Both the position numbers and the translations under genes were made by a program. Positions 8,191 to 16,625 of a DNA stretch of 64,000 bases are shown here, in pieces. Position 1 is the stretch's first letter. The number at the start of each line of letters is the position of its first letter. This DNA is from Streptomyces sp. MMG1533 (GTDB lineage: Bacteria > Actinomycetota > Actinomycetes > Streptomycetales > Streptomycetaceae): NCBI RefSeq assembly GCF_001279775.1, contig NZ_LGDG01000145.1, positions 1-64,000 on the forward strand. The letters are read 5' to 3'. Below the pieces are notes generated by a model that saw only the letters and a program-made list of their open reading frames with translations, was not told the origin of the DNA and made no database searches.

Positions 8191-9135
8191 GTGACTGTTG
8201 ACATCGACAAGACGGACGGACCGGCGGACACCCCGCCGGCCGGCCCGCAGGCCATCAAGGCCATCCCGGTCCGTCACTACGGACGGTACGTCTCCGGCGT
8301 GCTCGCCCTCGCCGTGCTGGTCGGCATCATCTACGCGTTCTCCCAGGGCAGGATCAACTGGGGGGCGATCCCGGACTACTTCTTCAACGACCGCATCCTC
8401 AGCGGCGTGGGCAAGACGCTCCTGCTCACGGTGCTGTGCATGCTGATCGGCGTCGTCGGCGGCATCCTGCTGGCGGTGATGCGCCTGTCGAAGAACCCGG
8501 TCACCTCGTCCATCGCGTGGTTCTACATCTGGTTCTTCCGCGGCACCCCGGTCCTGGTCCAGCTCATCGTCTGGTTCAACCTGGGCCTGGTCTTCGAGTA
8601 CATCAACCTCGGGCCGCTCTACAAGAACGAGTGGTCGGACTTCATGACCCCGTTCCTGACGGCGCTGCTGGGCCTCGGCCTCAACGAGGCGGCGTACATG
8701 GCGGAGATCTGCCGCGCCGGCCTGCTCTCGGTCGACGAGGGCCAGACCGAGGCGTCGCACGCGCTGGGCATGAGCCACGGCAAGACGCTGCGCCGGATCG
8801 TCGTCCCGCAGGCGATGCGCGTGATCGTGCCGCCCACGGGCAACGAGGTCATCAACATGCTGAAGACGACCTCGCTGGTGTCCGTGGTCCAGTACTCGGA
8901 GCTGCTCCGCGTCGCCCAGGACATCGGCCAGACCTCCGGCGCCCCGGCCGAGATGCTGTTCCTGGCCGCGGCCTGGTACCTGGTCCTGACCTCGATCTTC
9001 AGCGTCGGCCAGTACTACCTGGAGCGGTACTACGCCCGCGGTTCGAGCCGAAGTCTGCCGGCGACGCCGTTCCAGAAGATCAGGGCGAACCTGCTGTCCC
9101 TGTCGAACCGTCCGTCGGCGGGAGGTACCGCATGA
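8191..9135 (+). CDS. Amino-acid ABC transporter permease
   Basis: 314 residues from GTG, 34 bp after the binding-protein gene. It has a cytosolic N-terminal tail rich in Asp/Pro, then about five or six membrane segments. The family signature [16 protein letters not shown] and the EAA loop [20 protein letters not shown], which docks to the ATPase, are present. A single permease suggests a homodimer. Its stop overlaps the ATPase ATG (ATGA). Confidence 0.9.
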   Translation: MTVDIDKTDGPADTPPAGPQAIKAIPVRHYGRYVSGVLALAVLVGIIYAFSQGRINWGAIPDYFFNDRILSGVGKTLLLTVLCMLIGVVGGILLAVMRLSKNPVTSSIAWFYIWFFRGTPVLVQLIVWFNLGLVFEYINLGPLYKNEWSDFMTPFLTALLGLGLNEAAYMAEICRAGLLSVDEGQTEASHALGMSHGKTLRRIVVPQAMRVIVPPTGNEVINMLKTTSLVSVVQYSELLRVAQDIGQTSGAPAEMLFLAAAWYLVLTSIFSVGQYYLERYYARGSSRSLPATPFQKIRANLLSLSNRPSAGGTA

Positions 9136-9893
9136 CCGCCATGGTGAAGGCCGAAGGCGTCCACAAGTCCTTCGGCCTGGTCGAAGTCCTCAAGGGCATA
9201 GACCTGGAAGTGAAGTCCGGCGAGGTCTTCTGCCTCATCGGCCCCTCCGGCTCCGGCAAGTCGACCTTCCTCAGGTGCATCAACCACCTGGAGAAGATCA
9301 ACGCGGGTCGTCTGTACGTCGACGGCGACCTGGTCGGCTACCGCCAGAAGGGCGACAAGCTGTACGAGCTGAAGGACAGCGAGGTCTCGGTCAAGCGCCG
9401 GGACATCGGCATGGTCTTCCAGCGCTTCAACCTGTTCCCGCACATGACGGCCGTGGAGAACATCATGGAGGCGCCGGTCCAGGTCAGGGGCGTGAGCCGG
9501 GCCCAGGCCCGGGAGCGCGCGCTGCAGCTGCTCGAACGTGTCGGCCTGGCCGACAAGGCCGGCAGCTACCCCTCGCAGCTCTCCGGCGGCCAGCAGCAGC
9601 GCGTGGCGATCGCCCGTGCGCTGGCCATGGACCCGAAGCTGATGCTCTTCGACGAGCCGACCTCGGCTCTCGACCCGGAGCTGGTCGGCGACGTCCTCGA
9701 CGTCATGCGCGACCTCGCCGAGTCCGGCATGACGATGATCGTCGTCACCCACGAGATGGGCTTCGCCCGCGAGGTCGGCGACAGCCTGGTCTTCATGGAC
9801 GACGGTGTGGTGGTCGAGTCCGGCAACCCGCGGGACGTCCTGACGAACCCGCAGCACGAGCGGACGCGGTCGTTCCTGTCCAAGGTTCTGTAG
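9132..9893 (+). CDS. Amino-acid ABC transporter ATP-binding protein
   Basis: 253 residues. Walker [10 protein letters not shown], signature [15 protein letters not shown], Walker [13 protein letters not shown] and the switch His in VVTHEMGFA are all intact. It belongs to the GlnQ/HisP type. It overlaps the permease gene by 4 bp, so the two are co-translated. The operon ends in a strong hairpin terminator just downstream. Confidence 0.93.
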   Translation: MTAMVKAEGVHKSFGLVEVLKGIDLEVKSGEVFCLIGPSGSGKSTFLRCINHLEKINAGRLYVDGDLVGYRQKGDKLYELKDSEVSVKRRDIGMVFQRFNLFPHMTAVENIMEAPVQVRGVSRAQARERALQLLERVGLADKAGSYPSQLSGGQQQRVAIARALAMDPKLMLFDEPTSALDPELVGDVLDVMRDLAESGMTMIVVTHEMGFAREVGDSLVFMDDGVVVESGNPRDVLTNPQHERTRSFLSKVL

Positions 9894-9903
9894 CAGTCGG
9901 ACA

Positions 9904-9937
9904 AAGGGGCGGTACGGGTCCCCCGTACCGCCCCTTT
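9904..9937 (+). terminator. Terminator of amino-acid transporter operon
   Basis: AAAGGGGCGGTACGGG pairs perfectly with CCCGTACCGCCCCTTT across a 2-4 nt loop, only about 10 bp after the ATPase stop. The symmetric A and T ends could let it act in both directions and serve the convergent methyltransferase gene too. Confidence 0.85.
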
Positions 9938-9938
9938 C

Positions 9939-10010
9939 CGTGTGCTCCGGCCCGTGTGCTCCGGCCCGTGTGCTCCGGCCCGTGTGCTCCGGCTCCGTGT
10001 GCTCCGGCGC
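9939..10010. repeat. 15-bp tandem repeat, about 5 copies
   Basis: The unit GTGTGCTCCGGCCC repeats with small changes from 9939 up to the stop codon of the convergent methyltransferase gene. Read on the minus strand, the repeats begin directly after that stop. Confidence 0.85.
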
Positions 10011-10780
10011 TACTTCAGCGCCAGCAGCAGCGTGTCCGACGGCGAGCACCACACCGGACGCGCCTCCCCGAAGCCCTTCTCGCGCAGCACGCGCGCGTGC
10101 CACGCGGCGGACGGCATGTCGCCGTCGGCGTGTTCGCCGTAGATCTCGAAGCGCTTGGCCGTGGGCCCGGCCAGGACGGGGTCCTTGGCGGCGAGCTGCC
10201 ACCACTCGGCCCAGTCGAGGTCGCCGTCGGCCCTGGCCTGTTCCATGCCCGCGTGCCGCTGCGCCCGCTCGGCCGCGTTGATCCGGGGGGTGGTGTCGTC
10301 GATCATGTGGTCCGCGTTCATGAAGACACCGCCGTCGCGGACGAGTTCCGCGACCTGACCGTAGAGGGCCGCGAGGGGTTCGCTGTGGAGCCAGTGCAGG
10401 GCCGTGGCGGTCAGGACCGCGTCGTACGAGTCGTACGGCAGCCCCGACGGCCAGTTCGGGTCCTTGAGGTCGGCGGTGACGAAGGTGACCCGGTCGTCGC
10501 CCGCGAAGGTTCCCTCGGCGATGGCGAGGAGCGCCGGATCGAGGTCGACGCCGGTGCTGGTGGCCTCCGGGAACCGCGCGAACAGCCTGGCCGTGATACT
10601 TCCCGTGCCGCACGCGAGGTCCAGGACGCGCGGGGCGGTGCCGACGAGGGCCTCGACCATGTCGAGCATGATCCGGAAGCGATCCTCCCGGTCGGGCATG
10701 TACCACTCCTGCTGCCGGTCCCAGCTCTCCTGCCAGGCCCGCCAGTCGGTACCGGCCGTGGTGGTGTTCGTGTCCGTCAT
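10010..10780 (-). CDS. Class I SAM-dependent methyltransferase
   Basis: 256 residues from the ATG at 10780, which has a GGAGGGG ribosome site. Motif I is VLDLACGTGSIT near residue 55, followed by the acidic ribose-binding GVDLDPALL and DAVLTATALHWL. This is a UbiE/trans-aconitate-like fold. The acceptor substrate is unknown. Monocistronic, with tandem repeats immediately after the stop. Confidence 0.85.
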   Translation of the reverse strand: MTDTNTTTAGTDWRAWQESWDRQQEWYMPDREDRFRIMLDMVEALVGTAPRVLDLACGTGSITARLFARFPEATSTGVDLDPALLAIAEGTFAGDDRVTFVTADLKDPNWPSGLPYDSYDAVLTATALHWLHSEPLAALYGQVAELVRDGGVFMNADHMIDDTTPRINAAERAQRHAGMEQARADGDLDWAEWWQLAAKDPVLAGPTAKRFEIYGEHADGDMPSAAWHARVLREKGFGEARPVWCSPSDTLLLALK

Positions 10781-10881
10781 CGAGCCCCTCCGTCGCACGA
10801 GGTCACGTAATACCCTGGATGCACGACCGGCTGTTACCCCGACCGCACCACGACCATAGAACGCCTCCGTAAGGACTACAA

Positions 10882-11511
10882 GTGGAACTGGCCTATTACT
10901 CGGATTACGCCGTACGACTCGTCAACAGCGAGGAGCCGGCCCGGGGCAAGGACGCGCTGACCTCGGTCGAGGCAATCCACGACCTCTTCGGCGGCAACCA
11001 GGGGGCCGCCCGGCGCGCCACGGACGCGGACGTCACCCGTTTCCGGGGCGTACGGGCCCGGCTCCGGGCGGTCTTCGAGGCGGCGGACGCGGGCAGCGAG
11101 ACGCTGGCGGTGGACCTGCTGAACTCACTCCTCCTGGAGTTCCCGGTGAGCCCGCAGATCTCCGGCCACGACTACCGGGACGACGAGGGCCGCCCGCTGT
11201 GGCACATGCACCTGGCGGACCACCCGTCGAACGCGACCGCGGGCTACGCGGCCATCGCGGCGATGGGCCTCGCCTTCCACCTCACGGAGTACGGCGTCGA
11301 CCGCCTCGGCCTGTGCGAGGCCGCACCGTGCCGCAACGCCTACCTCGACACGTCCACGAACCGCTCCCGGCGCTACTGCTCCGACCGCTGCGCCACCCGC
11401 GCCAACGTGGCGGCCTACCGCGCCCGCAAGCGCCTGGAGGCCGACCGGTCGGAGAAGACCGGCCTCGCGGCCGACAGCGCCCAGCGCACCGCGGCGAACG
11501 GCGAGCGCTGA
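10882..11511 (+). CDS. ABATE / CGNR zinc-finger regulator
   Basis: 209 residues from GTG after an AAGGAC site. The N-terminal ABATE-type domain occupies residues 1-130. The C-terminal CGNR-type zinc finger has paired cysteines at LCEAAPC and YCSDRC, followed by the basic stretch ATRANVAAYRARKR. The family is thought to bind DNA as stress-linked regulators, but targets are unknown. Its last ~97 bp overlap the 3' end of sodX on the other strand. Confidence 0.85.
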   Translation: MELAYYSDYAVRLVNSEEPARGKDALTSVEAIHDLFGGNQGAARRATDADVTRFRGVRARLRAVFEAADAGSETLAVDLLNSLLLEFPVSPQISGHDYRDDEGRPLWHMHLADHPSNATAGYAAIAAMGLAFHLTEYGVDRLGLCEAAPCRNAYLDTSTNRSRRYCSDRCATRANVAAYRARKRLEADRSEKTGLAADSAQRTAANGER

Positions 11512-11849
11512 TCCGGCCTGCGCGGCCGGTAGCGGAAGCGGACCGTGCCGAGCACCAGTTCGTCCGGCACGGTCCCGTAGTCGGTGCTGTCGCCCCCGGC
11601 GTACGCGTTGTCCCCGAGCACCCACCAGCCGCCCTCGCGCCGTTCCGTGGCCCGTTTGACGACGAGCAGGTCCTGCTGGAACGGATGGCGCAGGACGACC
11701 ACGTCACCCGGCCTGATCCTGGCCCCCCACTGGACCACGAGCTGGTCCCCGTGACTGAGCGTGGGCACCATGGACGGCCCGGACACCTCGGCCAGCCCGA
11801 AGGGCAGTACGGCCCCCCTGCGCTCGGTCTCCTGCGACAGCTCCGGCAT
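11415..11849 (-). CDS. sodX: Ni-superoxide dismutase maturation protease
   Basis: 144 residues from an ATG with a GGGGAGG site. S26 signal-peptidase-like: the Ser nucleophile sits in SGPSMVPT and the Lys general base in LLVVKRATE, followed by WVLGDNAYAGGDST. It has no membrane anchor, unlike LepB. It is divergent from sodN with a 144-bp shared promoter region. In the known system SodX removes the SodN leader to expose the nickel-binding His1. The C-terminus is Arg/Ser-rich and overlaps the CGNR gene antisense by 97 bp. Confidence 0.92.
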   Translation of the reverse strand: MPELSQETERRGAVLPFGLAEVSGPSMVPTLSHGDQLVVQWGARIRPGDVVVLRHPFQQDLLVVKRATERREGGWWVLGDNAYAGGDSTDYGTVPDELVLGTVRFRYRPRRPDQRSPFAAVRWALSAARPVFSDRSASRRLRAR

Positions 11850-11993
11850 CGCCGGCACCTCCCCGGTCCGTTCCTCCACCAGTCTCAGTCTCACCCCGGA
11901 CTTTTGTCCTAAGCCCATGGGGGCACTCGCGAAATCCCTTCTCCCAGGGAGTAATGTCCCACCTGAGAAGACGATCACGAGGAAGGATTGCGC

Positions 11994-12389
11994 ATGCTTT
12001 CCCGCCTGTTCGCCCCCAAGGTCAAGGTCAGCGCCCACTGCGACCTGCCCTGCGGCGTGTACGACCCGGCCCAGGCCCGCATCGAGGCGGAGTCGGTCAA
12101 GGCTGTCCAGGAGAAGATGGCCGGCAACGACGACCCGCACTTCCAGGCGCGCGCCACCGTCATCAAGGAGCAGCGTGCCGAGCTGGCGAAGCACCACGTC
12201 TCCGTGCTGTGGAGCGACTACTTCAAGCCCCCGCACTTCGAGAAGTACCCGGAGCTGCACCAGCTGGTCAACGACGCCTTGAAGGCCCTCTCGGCCGCCA
12301 AGGGTTCGACCGACCCGGCCACGGGCCAGAAGGCCCTGGACTACATCGCCCAGATCGACAAGATCTTCTGGGAGACCAAGAAGGCCTGA
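11994..12389 (+). CDS. sodN: Nickel-containing superoxide dismutase
   Basis: 131 residues. A 14-residue leader (MLSRLFAPKVKVSA) precedes the nickel hook HCDLPCGVY, in which His1, Cys2 and Cys6 of the mature protein coordinate nickel. Length and sequence match the known Streptomyces enzyme. It converts superoxide to O2 and H2O2 in the cytosol and is active only after leader removal by SodX and nickel loading. ATG 11994 follows GAGGAAGG. Nickel-dependent control is known for the family; the operator cannot be assigned by eye. Confidence 0.97.
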   Translation: MLSRLFAPKVKVSAHCDLPCGVYDPAQARIEAESVKAVQEKMAGNDDPHFQARATVIKEQRAELAKHHVSVLWSDYFKPPHFEKYPELHQLVNDALKALSAAKGSTDPATGQKALDYIAQIDKIFWETKKA

Positions 12390-12489
12390 CCGCCAAGTCA
12401 GCCTTCCCGACCGGCGATCGGTGCACCATCGCAGGTCGACGGGCACCCCGAAGGGGCTCGACCGGACTCGTTCCGGCCGGGCCCCTTCG
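12390..12489 (+). ncRNA. sodN 3' UTR with terminator; candidate s-SodF-like sRNA
   Basis: The 100 bp after the sodN stop end in a long hairpin (CGAAGGGGC at 12449-12457 pairing with GCCCCTTCG at 12481-12489, with an inner CCGGA/TCCGG stem). In S. coelicolor, as I recall, a ~90-nt sRNA processed from the sodN 3' UTR base-pairs with sodF mRNA and silences the iron enzyme. Position and length here fit; pairing to sodF cannot be checked within this window. Confidence 0.5.
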
Positions 12490-12558
12490 CCGTCAGCACC
12501 GGAACCCTCGGACCGGGCTCCGTGCGCATTCCCGCGCCGCCGACCACCTGGCCGCCCC

Positions 12559-12801
12559 ATGCCGAACCAACCGACTGACGCGGCGAGACATCGGCTCGCC
12601 CTGACCGCCGGGACAGGTGCCGCCGTTGTCCTGGGGGCCATGGCCGTCGACGTCGCGGTCCAGCAGGACTTCGCCCTGGAGGCCACGTCGGAGCAGGCGG
12701 AGGCCCTCACCGATCGCTTCGTCGACGCCGGGGCGGGAATTGGTCGACGTCCCGGTTCTCGCACACACCGCCTGAATGCCTCCGGGCAGGAGCGGGCCTG
12801 A
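12559..12801 (+). CDS. Doubtful small protein or gene remnant
   Basis: An 80-codon frame with a hydrophobic stretch (LALTAGTGAAVVLGAMAVDVAV, residues ~13-34) that could be a signal or membrane segment. No clear ribosome site is present and the last third is low complexity. It fills the 450-bp gap between sodN and the VOC gene. It may be noncoding or the relic of a membrane protein. Confidence 0.25.
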   Translation: MPNQPTDAARHRLALTAGTGAAVVLGAMAVDVAVQQDFALEATSEQAEALTDRFVDAGAGIGRRPGSRTHRLNASGQERA

Positions 12802-12843
12802 AATTCCGGCGGGTACAGGGCCTCCCCCGCCTACGATCACCGC

Positions 12844-13578
12844 ATGAGCATCCGCTGGACGTACGCCTTCATCGACCGGCCCGCCCGGGGCCTCGGCCGG
12901 GCCCAGGAGTTCTGGACGGCCGTCACGGACACACGGTTGTCCGCACCGCGGGGTGAGCAGGGCGAGTTCGCGACCCTCGTGGCGGACGGCGCCGACGCCT
13001 GCGTGAAGGTCCAGGGCGTGGCGGAGGGCCCCGGGGGCGCGCATCTCGACTTCGCCGTGGCGGACGTACCGGAGTTCGTGAAGGCGGCGGTGGGGTGCGG
13101 GGCGTCCATGGCCGCCGAGCACGAGGGGTGGGCCGTACTGCGGTCGCCCGCGGGGCAGTTGTTCTGTGCCGTGCCCTGGCACGGGGAGTCGGTGCGGCCG
13201 CCGATGGTGCGGGGCAGCCGGCTCGACCAGGTGTGCGTCGACGTCCCGCCGTCCGTGTACAACGCCGAAGTCGCCTTCTGGGGCGCGCTGCTGCCCGACT
13301 GGCAGTCCCTGCCCGGTTCGCTCCCCGAGTTCCACGTGGTCAAGCCGCCGCCCGGGCTTCCGATCCGTATCCTGCTCCAGCGCCTCGGCGAGGAGCGGCC
13401 CCTGACCGCCCATCTGGACCTGGCCTGCTCGGACATCGAGGCGACCCGCGCCGAGCACCAGCGGCTCGGCGCGGAGCTCGTCGCCCGCGGCCGCCACTGG
13501 ACGGTGATGCGCGATCCGGCGGGCGGCACGTACTGCCTGACGGGCCGCGATCCGGAGACTGGCGGGCTTCCCGCCTAG
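12844..13578 (+). CDS. VOC (glyoxalase/bleomycin resistance-like) family protein
   Basis: 244 residues with two tandem VOC halves (residues 1-118 and 124-240): RAQEFWTAVTD...AHLDFAVADV...AGQLFCAVP, then SRLDQVCVDVP...AHLDLACSDIEATRAEH...DPAGGTYCLTGRDP. Halves of this kind form the beta-alpha-beta-beta-beta modules of a metal-dependent dioxygenase, isomerase or drug-binding protein. The substrate is not deducible. The stop overlaps that of the convergent DUF952 gene by a few bases. Confidence 0.85.
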   Translation: MSIRWTYAFIDRPARGLGRAQEFWTAVTDTRLSAPRGEQGEFATLVADGADACVKVQGVAEGPGGAHLDFAVADVPEFVKAAVGCGASMAAEHEGWAVLRSPAGQLFCAVPWHGESVRPPMVRGSRLDQVCVDVPPSVYNAEVAFWGALLPDWQSLPGSLPEFHVVKPPPGLPIRILLQRLGEERPLTAHLDLACSDIEATRAEHQRLGAELVARGRHWTVMRDPAGGTYCLTGRDPETGGLPA

Positions 13579-13895
13579 TCCCACGTCTCCACGTCCACCA
13601 CGGCGTCCACCGGGATGGGCCCGTACACGTGCGGGAACTCCTCGCCGCCGGGCTTCGCCGCCTCGTACTTCACCGGCGCGTCGAGGCGGGAGGGGTCCAC
13701 GACGAGGACCACCAGATCGTCGACGCCCTCGTAGAAGGCCGCCGTGCGCGGGAGCTGGGCGCGGGTCGAGCAGTGGATGAAGCCCTCCTCCTGGAGGGTG
13801 CGGCCGCGGGTCGACATCTCGTACGTGCCTCGCGCGCGGGCCGCCTCCCAGAGGGAGCGTTCGGTGATGTGGAGGATGGGCGTCGAGGTGGTCAT
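13575..13895 (-). CDS. DUF952 family protein
   Basis: 106 residues. It has the family signature: N-terminal ILHITERSLWEAARA, the central motif GFIHCSTRAQLP, and C-terminal FPHVYGPIPVDAV. Small cytosolic protein with a conserved His/Cys pocket and no known function. Convergent with the VOC gene. Confidence 0.88.
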   Translation of the reverse strand: MTTSTPILHITERSLWEAARARGTYEMSTRGRTLQEEGFIHCSTRAQLPRTAAFYEGVDDLVVLVVDPSRLDAPVKYEAAKPGGEEFPHVYGPIPVDAVVDVETWD

Positions 13896-13904
13896 GGGAT
13901 CAAG

Positions 13905-15119
13905 TTACGGCCTCAGGCGGGCCGCCCGCGCCCGCAAGTAGCGCTGTTCCGGCAGGCTCAGGGTCTTGGCGGCGGCCGACTCGTAGGCGGCGCGGGCGTC
14001 GTCGTACGAACCGGCGCGTTCCAGGAGGTGCCCCCGGACCGCGTCCAGACGGTGGCCCGTCTTCAATTCGCCCTCCAGCGCGTCCAGTTCGGCGAGTCCG
14101 GCCTGCGGGCCCTGCACCATGGCGACGGCGATCGCGCGGCCCAGCCGTTCGAGGGGGCCGGGGACGAGGCGTACGAGGACGTCGTAGAGGCCGAGGATCT
14201 CCCGCCAGTCGGTCGCCTCGGCGGCCGGCGCCTCGTCGTGCACCGCGGCGATGGCGGCCCTCACCTGGTAGGGGCCGGCGGGGCCCCGGCTCAGGGCGTG
14301 GGTGACCAGGGCGACGCCCTCCTCTATCGCGGCCTTGTCCCAGCGGTCGCGGTCCTGTTCGTCGAGGGGGATCAGTTCGCCGTGCGGGCCGGAGCGGGCG
14401 TCGCGGCGGGCGTCGGTGAGCAGCATCAGGGCCAGCAGGCCGGCCACCTCGCCGGCGTCGGGGAGGAGACGGTGGACCGTGCGGGTCAGGCGGATCGCCT
14501 CGCCGGCGAGGTCGCGCCGCTGGAGGGAGGGTCCGGAGGTCGCGGTATGGCCCTCGTTGAAGATCAGGTAGAGGGTCTGCAGGACGGCGGGCAGGCGCTC
14601 GGCCCAGTTGTCCGGCCGCCCGAAGCGCACACCCCGCACCTTCTGCTTGGCGCGGCTGATGCGCTGGGCCATGGTCGCCTCGGGGACCAGGTACGCGCGG
14701 GCGATCTCCGCCGTCGTGAGGCCGCCGACCGCACGCAGGGTGAGCGCGATCTGCGCGGGCGGGGGCAGATCCGGGTGGCAGCACAGGAAGAGGAGGGAGA
14801 GCGTGTCGTCCTCGCGGGGCGCCCGGTCCGTGGTGACGAACGCGTCGCGCGGGGCGAGTGCCGCCGCCTTCTCCTCCCGCGCCCGCCGCGCCTCCTCCGA
14901 CCGCAGGGCGTCGGTCAGCCGCCGCGAGGCCACCTTGATGAGCCACCCGCGCGGGTTGTCCGGCAGCCCCGCCGAGGGCCACTGCCCGGCCGCCGCGAGG
15001 AGTGCCTCCTGTACGGCGTCCTCGGCGGCGTCGAAATGGCCGTACCGCCTGACCAGCGCGCCGAGGACCTGCGGCGCGTGGCGGCGCAGCAGGTCCTCGA
15101 TCTCGCGGCCGGTGCTCAC
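13905..15119 (-). CDS. ECF sigma factor with C-terminal TPR-like extension (ECF42 type)
   Basis: 404 residues. Sigma region 2 (VLGALVRRYGHFDAAEDAVQEALLAA, NPRGWLIKVASRRLTDALR) and region 4 (ALTLRAVGGLTTAEIARAYL, MAQRISRAKQKV) fill the first 175 residues. The remaining ~220 residues are the DUF6596/TPR-like extension (YLIFNEGH, RGHLLERAGSYDDARAAYESA) typical of the ECF42 group. That group has no anti-sigma factor and is encoded next to DGPF/YCII proteins, as here (7-bp gap). The extension is thought to regulate activity. Confidence 0.9.
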   Translation of the reverse strand: MSTGREIEDLLRRHAPQVLGALVRRYGHFDAAEDAVQEALLAAAGQWPSAGLPDNPRGWLIKVASRRLTDALRSEEARRAREEKAAALAPRDAFVTTDRAPREDDTLSLLFLCCHPDLPPPAQIALTLRAVGGLTTAEIARAYLVPEATMAQRISRAKQKVRGVRFGRPDNWAERLPAVLQTLYLIFNEGHTATSGPSLQRRDLAGEAIRLTRTVHRLLPDAGEVAGLLALMLLTDARRDARSGPHGELIPLDEQDRDRWDKAAIEEGVALVTHALSRGPAGPYQVRAAIAAVHDEAPAAEATDWREILGLYDVLVRLVPGPLERLGRAIAVAMVQGPQAGLAELDALEGELKTGHRLDAVRGHLLERAGSYDDARAAYESAAAKTLSLPEQRYLRARAARLRP

Positions 15120-15126
15120 GGCCGGG

Positions 15127-15543
15127 TCAGCAGAGGTCCCCGGCGCCGTCCTGGATGGGCCGGATCGCCACCGGGTGGTTGGGGGCGCCCTCGGGCTGGG
15201 GGCAGCGGGTGACGCGGTCGGCGATCTCCGTGACCCGCTCCAGGCTCTCGCACTCCAGGACCCAGTAGCCGGCCATCAGCTCCTTGGTCTCGCTGTACGG
15301 GCCGTCGGTGATCACTGCCTTGCCGTCGTCGCCGAGCGTGACCGTGCGGATCTTCGCGGGCTCGGCCAGGCCCTGCGCGTCGACGAGCTCGCCGGTCTCG
15401 GAGAGGTCGTTGTTGATCGCTTCCATGTGGGCGTACATCGCCTGGACGTCCTGCTCGCTCCAGGCCGGGGAGTGAGGGGATGCCTTGCCGCGCATCGCCT
15501 CGTAGTCCAACTGTGTGCCCTGCACCATGACCAGGTACTTCAT
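15127..15543 (-). CDS. YCII-related DGPF-domain protein
   Basis: 138 residues from an ATG with a GGAGCGG site. Contains the signature stretch VITDGPYSETKELMAGYW and the start MKYLVMVQG. It sits directly upstream of the ECF42-type sigma gene, forming the conserved pair. DGPF proteins are small ferredoxin-like folds and usual targets or partners of these sigma factors. The exact function is unknown. Confidence 0.9.
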   Translation of the reverse strand: MKYLVMVQGTQLDYEAMRGKASPHSPAWSEQDVQAMYAHMEAINNDLSETGELVDAQGLAEPAKIRTVTLGDDGKAVITDGPYSETKELMAGYWVLECESLERVTEIADRVTRCPQPEGAPNHPVAIRPIQDGAGDLC

Positions 15544-15668
15544 GAGTCCGCTCCTTCGCGTCTTCGGCGTCTTCGCGCCGGGCCGCCCGTGGTGGGCGAC
15601 TCTCACAGGGGACGTCGGAGCCGGTCGGGGGTTCTCGACAACTCGGCTCGGGTTCTCTTCGACCCGGC

Positions 15669-15902
15669 TCAGGTCTTCTTCGGAGCGGCGGTGTTCGTGG
15701 AGGGGGTGTTCGTCGCGGGGGTGCGGTGCCGGCCCTCGGCCGCGGGCGCTTCCGCGGTCTTGTCGGCGTATGCCTCGCACTTCGGGTTGCGGCACGGGCC
15801 TGACACCCATACCGGGACCCACGCGCCCAGCGTCTTGTGGCGCCGGACGACTGTATCGACGTGCTGTCCGCAGGCGGGACAGACGTGTGCGTCGCTGTCC
15901 AT
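15669..15902 (-). CDS. Small zinc-ribbon protein
   Basis: 77 residues. Four cysteines in CPACGQH and GPCRNPKC make a zinc ribbon, followed by a Thr/Pro/Ala-rich disordered tail. It may be co-transcribed with the DGPF/ECF42 pair (125-bp gap). Function unknown. Confidence 0.7.
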   Translation of the reverse strand: MDSDAHVCPACGQHVDTVVRRHKTLGAWVPVWVSGPCRNPKCEAYADKTAEAPAAEGRHRTPATNTPSTNTAAPKKT

Positions 15903-15929
15903 GCCTTCCAGAGTAGGGCGAGCGGGGCG

Positions 15930-16514
15930 TCAGCGCTTCCTGCTGTACGTCCGCACCAGCGCCCCGTTCTTGAAGGTGCGCACCGAGCCGAGCTCGAAGT
16001 CGGTGACCGCGAAACCGGACCCGAACATCGGCATGCCCGTGCCCAGCACGATCGGGTACGTCTTGATGACCAGCTCGTCGATCTCGTCGAGCAGCTCGCC
16101 CGCGAGCACCGAGCCGCCGCACAGATAGATGCCGAACTCACCCTCCTCCGCCTTGAGCTCGCGCACCTTTGCGACCAGGTCGGCGGCGACGATCTCGACC
16201 TTCGGGTCGGGCGACTCCTTGAGGGTGCGCGAGGCGACGTACTCGCGCAGATGGGCGTACGGGCTGGTGATGCCCTCCTTCAGCGCGACGTCGTAGCTGG
16301 CGCGGCCCTGGATGATCGTGTCGAACTTCTGGTTCGGCCGGTCGTCGATGCCGACGGACCGGCGGCCGTGCGTCGCCACGGTCTCCGGATATTCGGTGCT
16401 GAGGAACTCCAAGAACTCCTCGTCGGCGAAGCGGTACATGGACGACGCGTCGCCGCCCGGGTCCCCGATGAACCCGTCGATGGAGCAGGCGATGAAGTAG
16501 GTGAGCTTTCGCAA
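15930..16514 (-). CDS. Dihydrofolate reductase-like (RibD C-terminal domain) protein
   Basis: 194 residues. RibD_C/DHFR fold: N-terminal LTYFIACSIDGFIGD, TIIQGRASYDVAL, GIYLCGGSVLAGELL (NADPH-binding-type glycines) and YPIVLGTGMPMF. Stand-alone members of this family are NADPH reductases of unknown substrate. It is divergent from a TetR gene with a palindrome between them, suggesting repression by that regulator. Confidence 0.88.
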   Translation of the reverse strand: MRKLTYFIACSIDGFIGDPGGDASSMYRFADEEFLEFLSTEYPETVATHGRRSVGIDDRPNQKFDTIIQGRASYDVALKEGITSPYAHLREYVASRTLKESPDPKVEIVAADLVAKVRELKAEEGEFGIYLCGGSVLAGELLDEIDELVIKTYPIVLGTGMPMFGSGFAVTDFELGSVRTFKNGALVRTYSRKR

Positions 16515-16586
16515 GCCGGTCTCTTTTCGTAGGCTGCCTCGTGAACGACTTCAGTTGTAGTACTTCTCTTGTAGTGGTTGCAAGCG

Positions 16587-16623
16587 GATTCCGGGTACGG
16601 AATCAAGTGACAGAGGAGATTCC
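16587..16623. promoter_or_regulatory. Candidate TetR operator
   Basis: The inverted repeat GATTCCGGGTACGGAATC (16587-16604, 6-bp arms, 6-bp spacer) is followed by a third half-site GATTCC (16618-16623) that spans the ribosome site of the TetR gene. Two TTGTAGT direct repeats (16555, 16569) lie on the DHFR-like side. Binding by the adjacent TetR protein is inferred. Confidence 0.55.
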
Positions 16624-16625
16624 GT

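Noticed and set aside
12493..13584. Minus-strand open frame opposite the VOC gene
   Set aside because: Translation has no domain and opposes a clear VOC protein.
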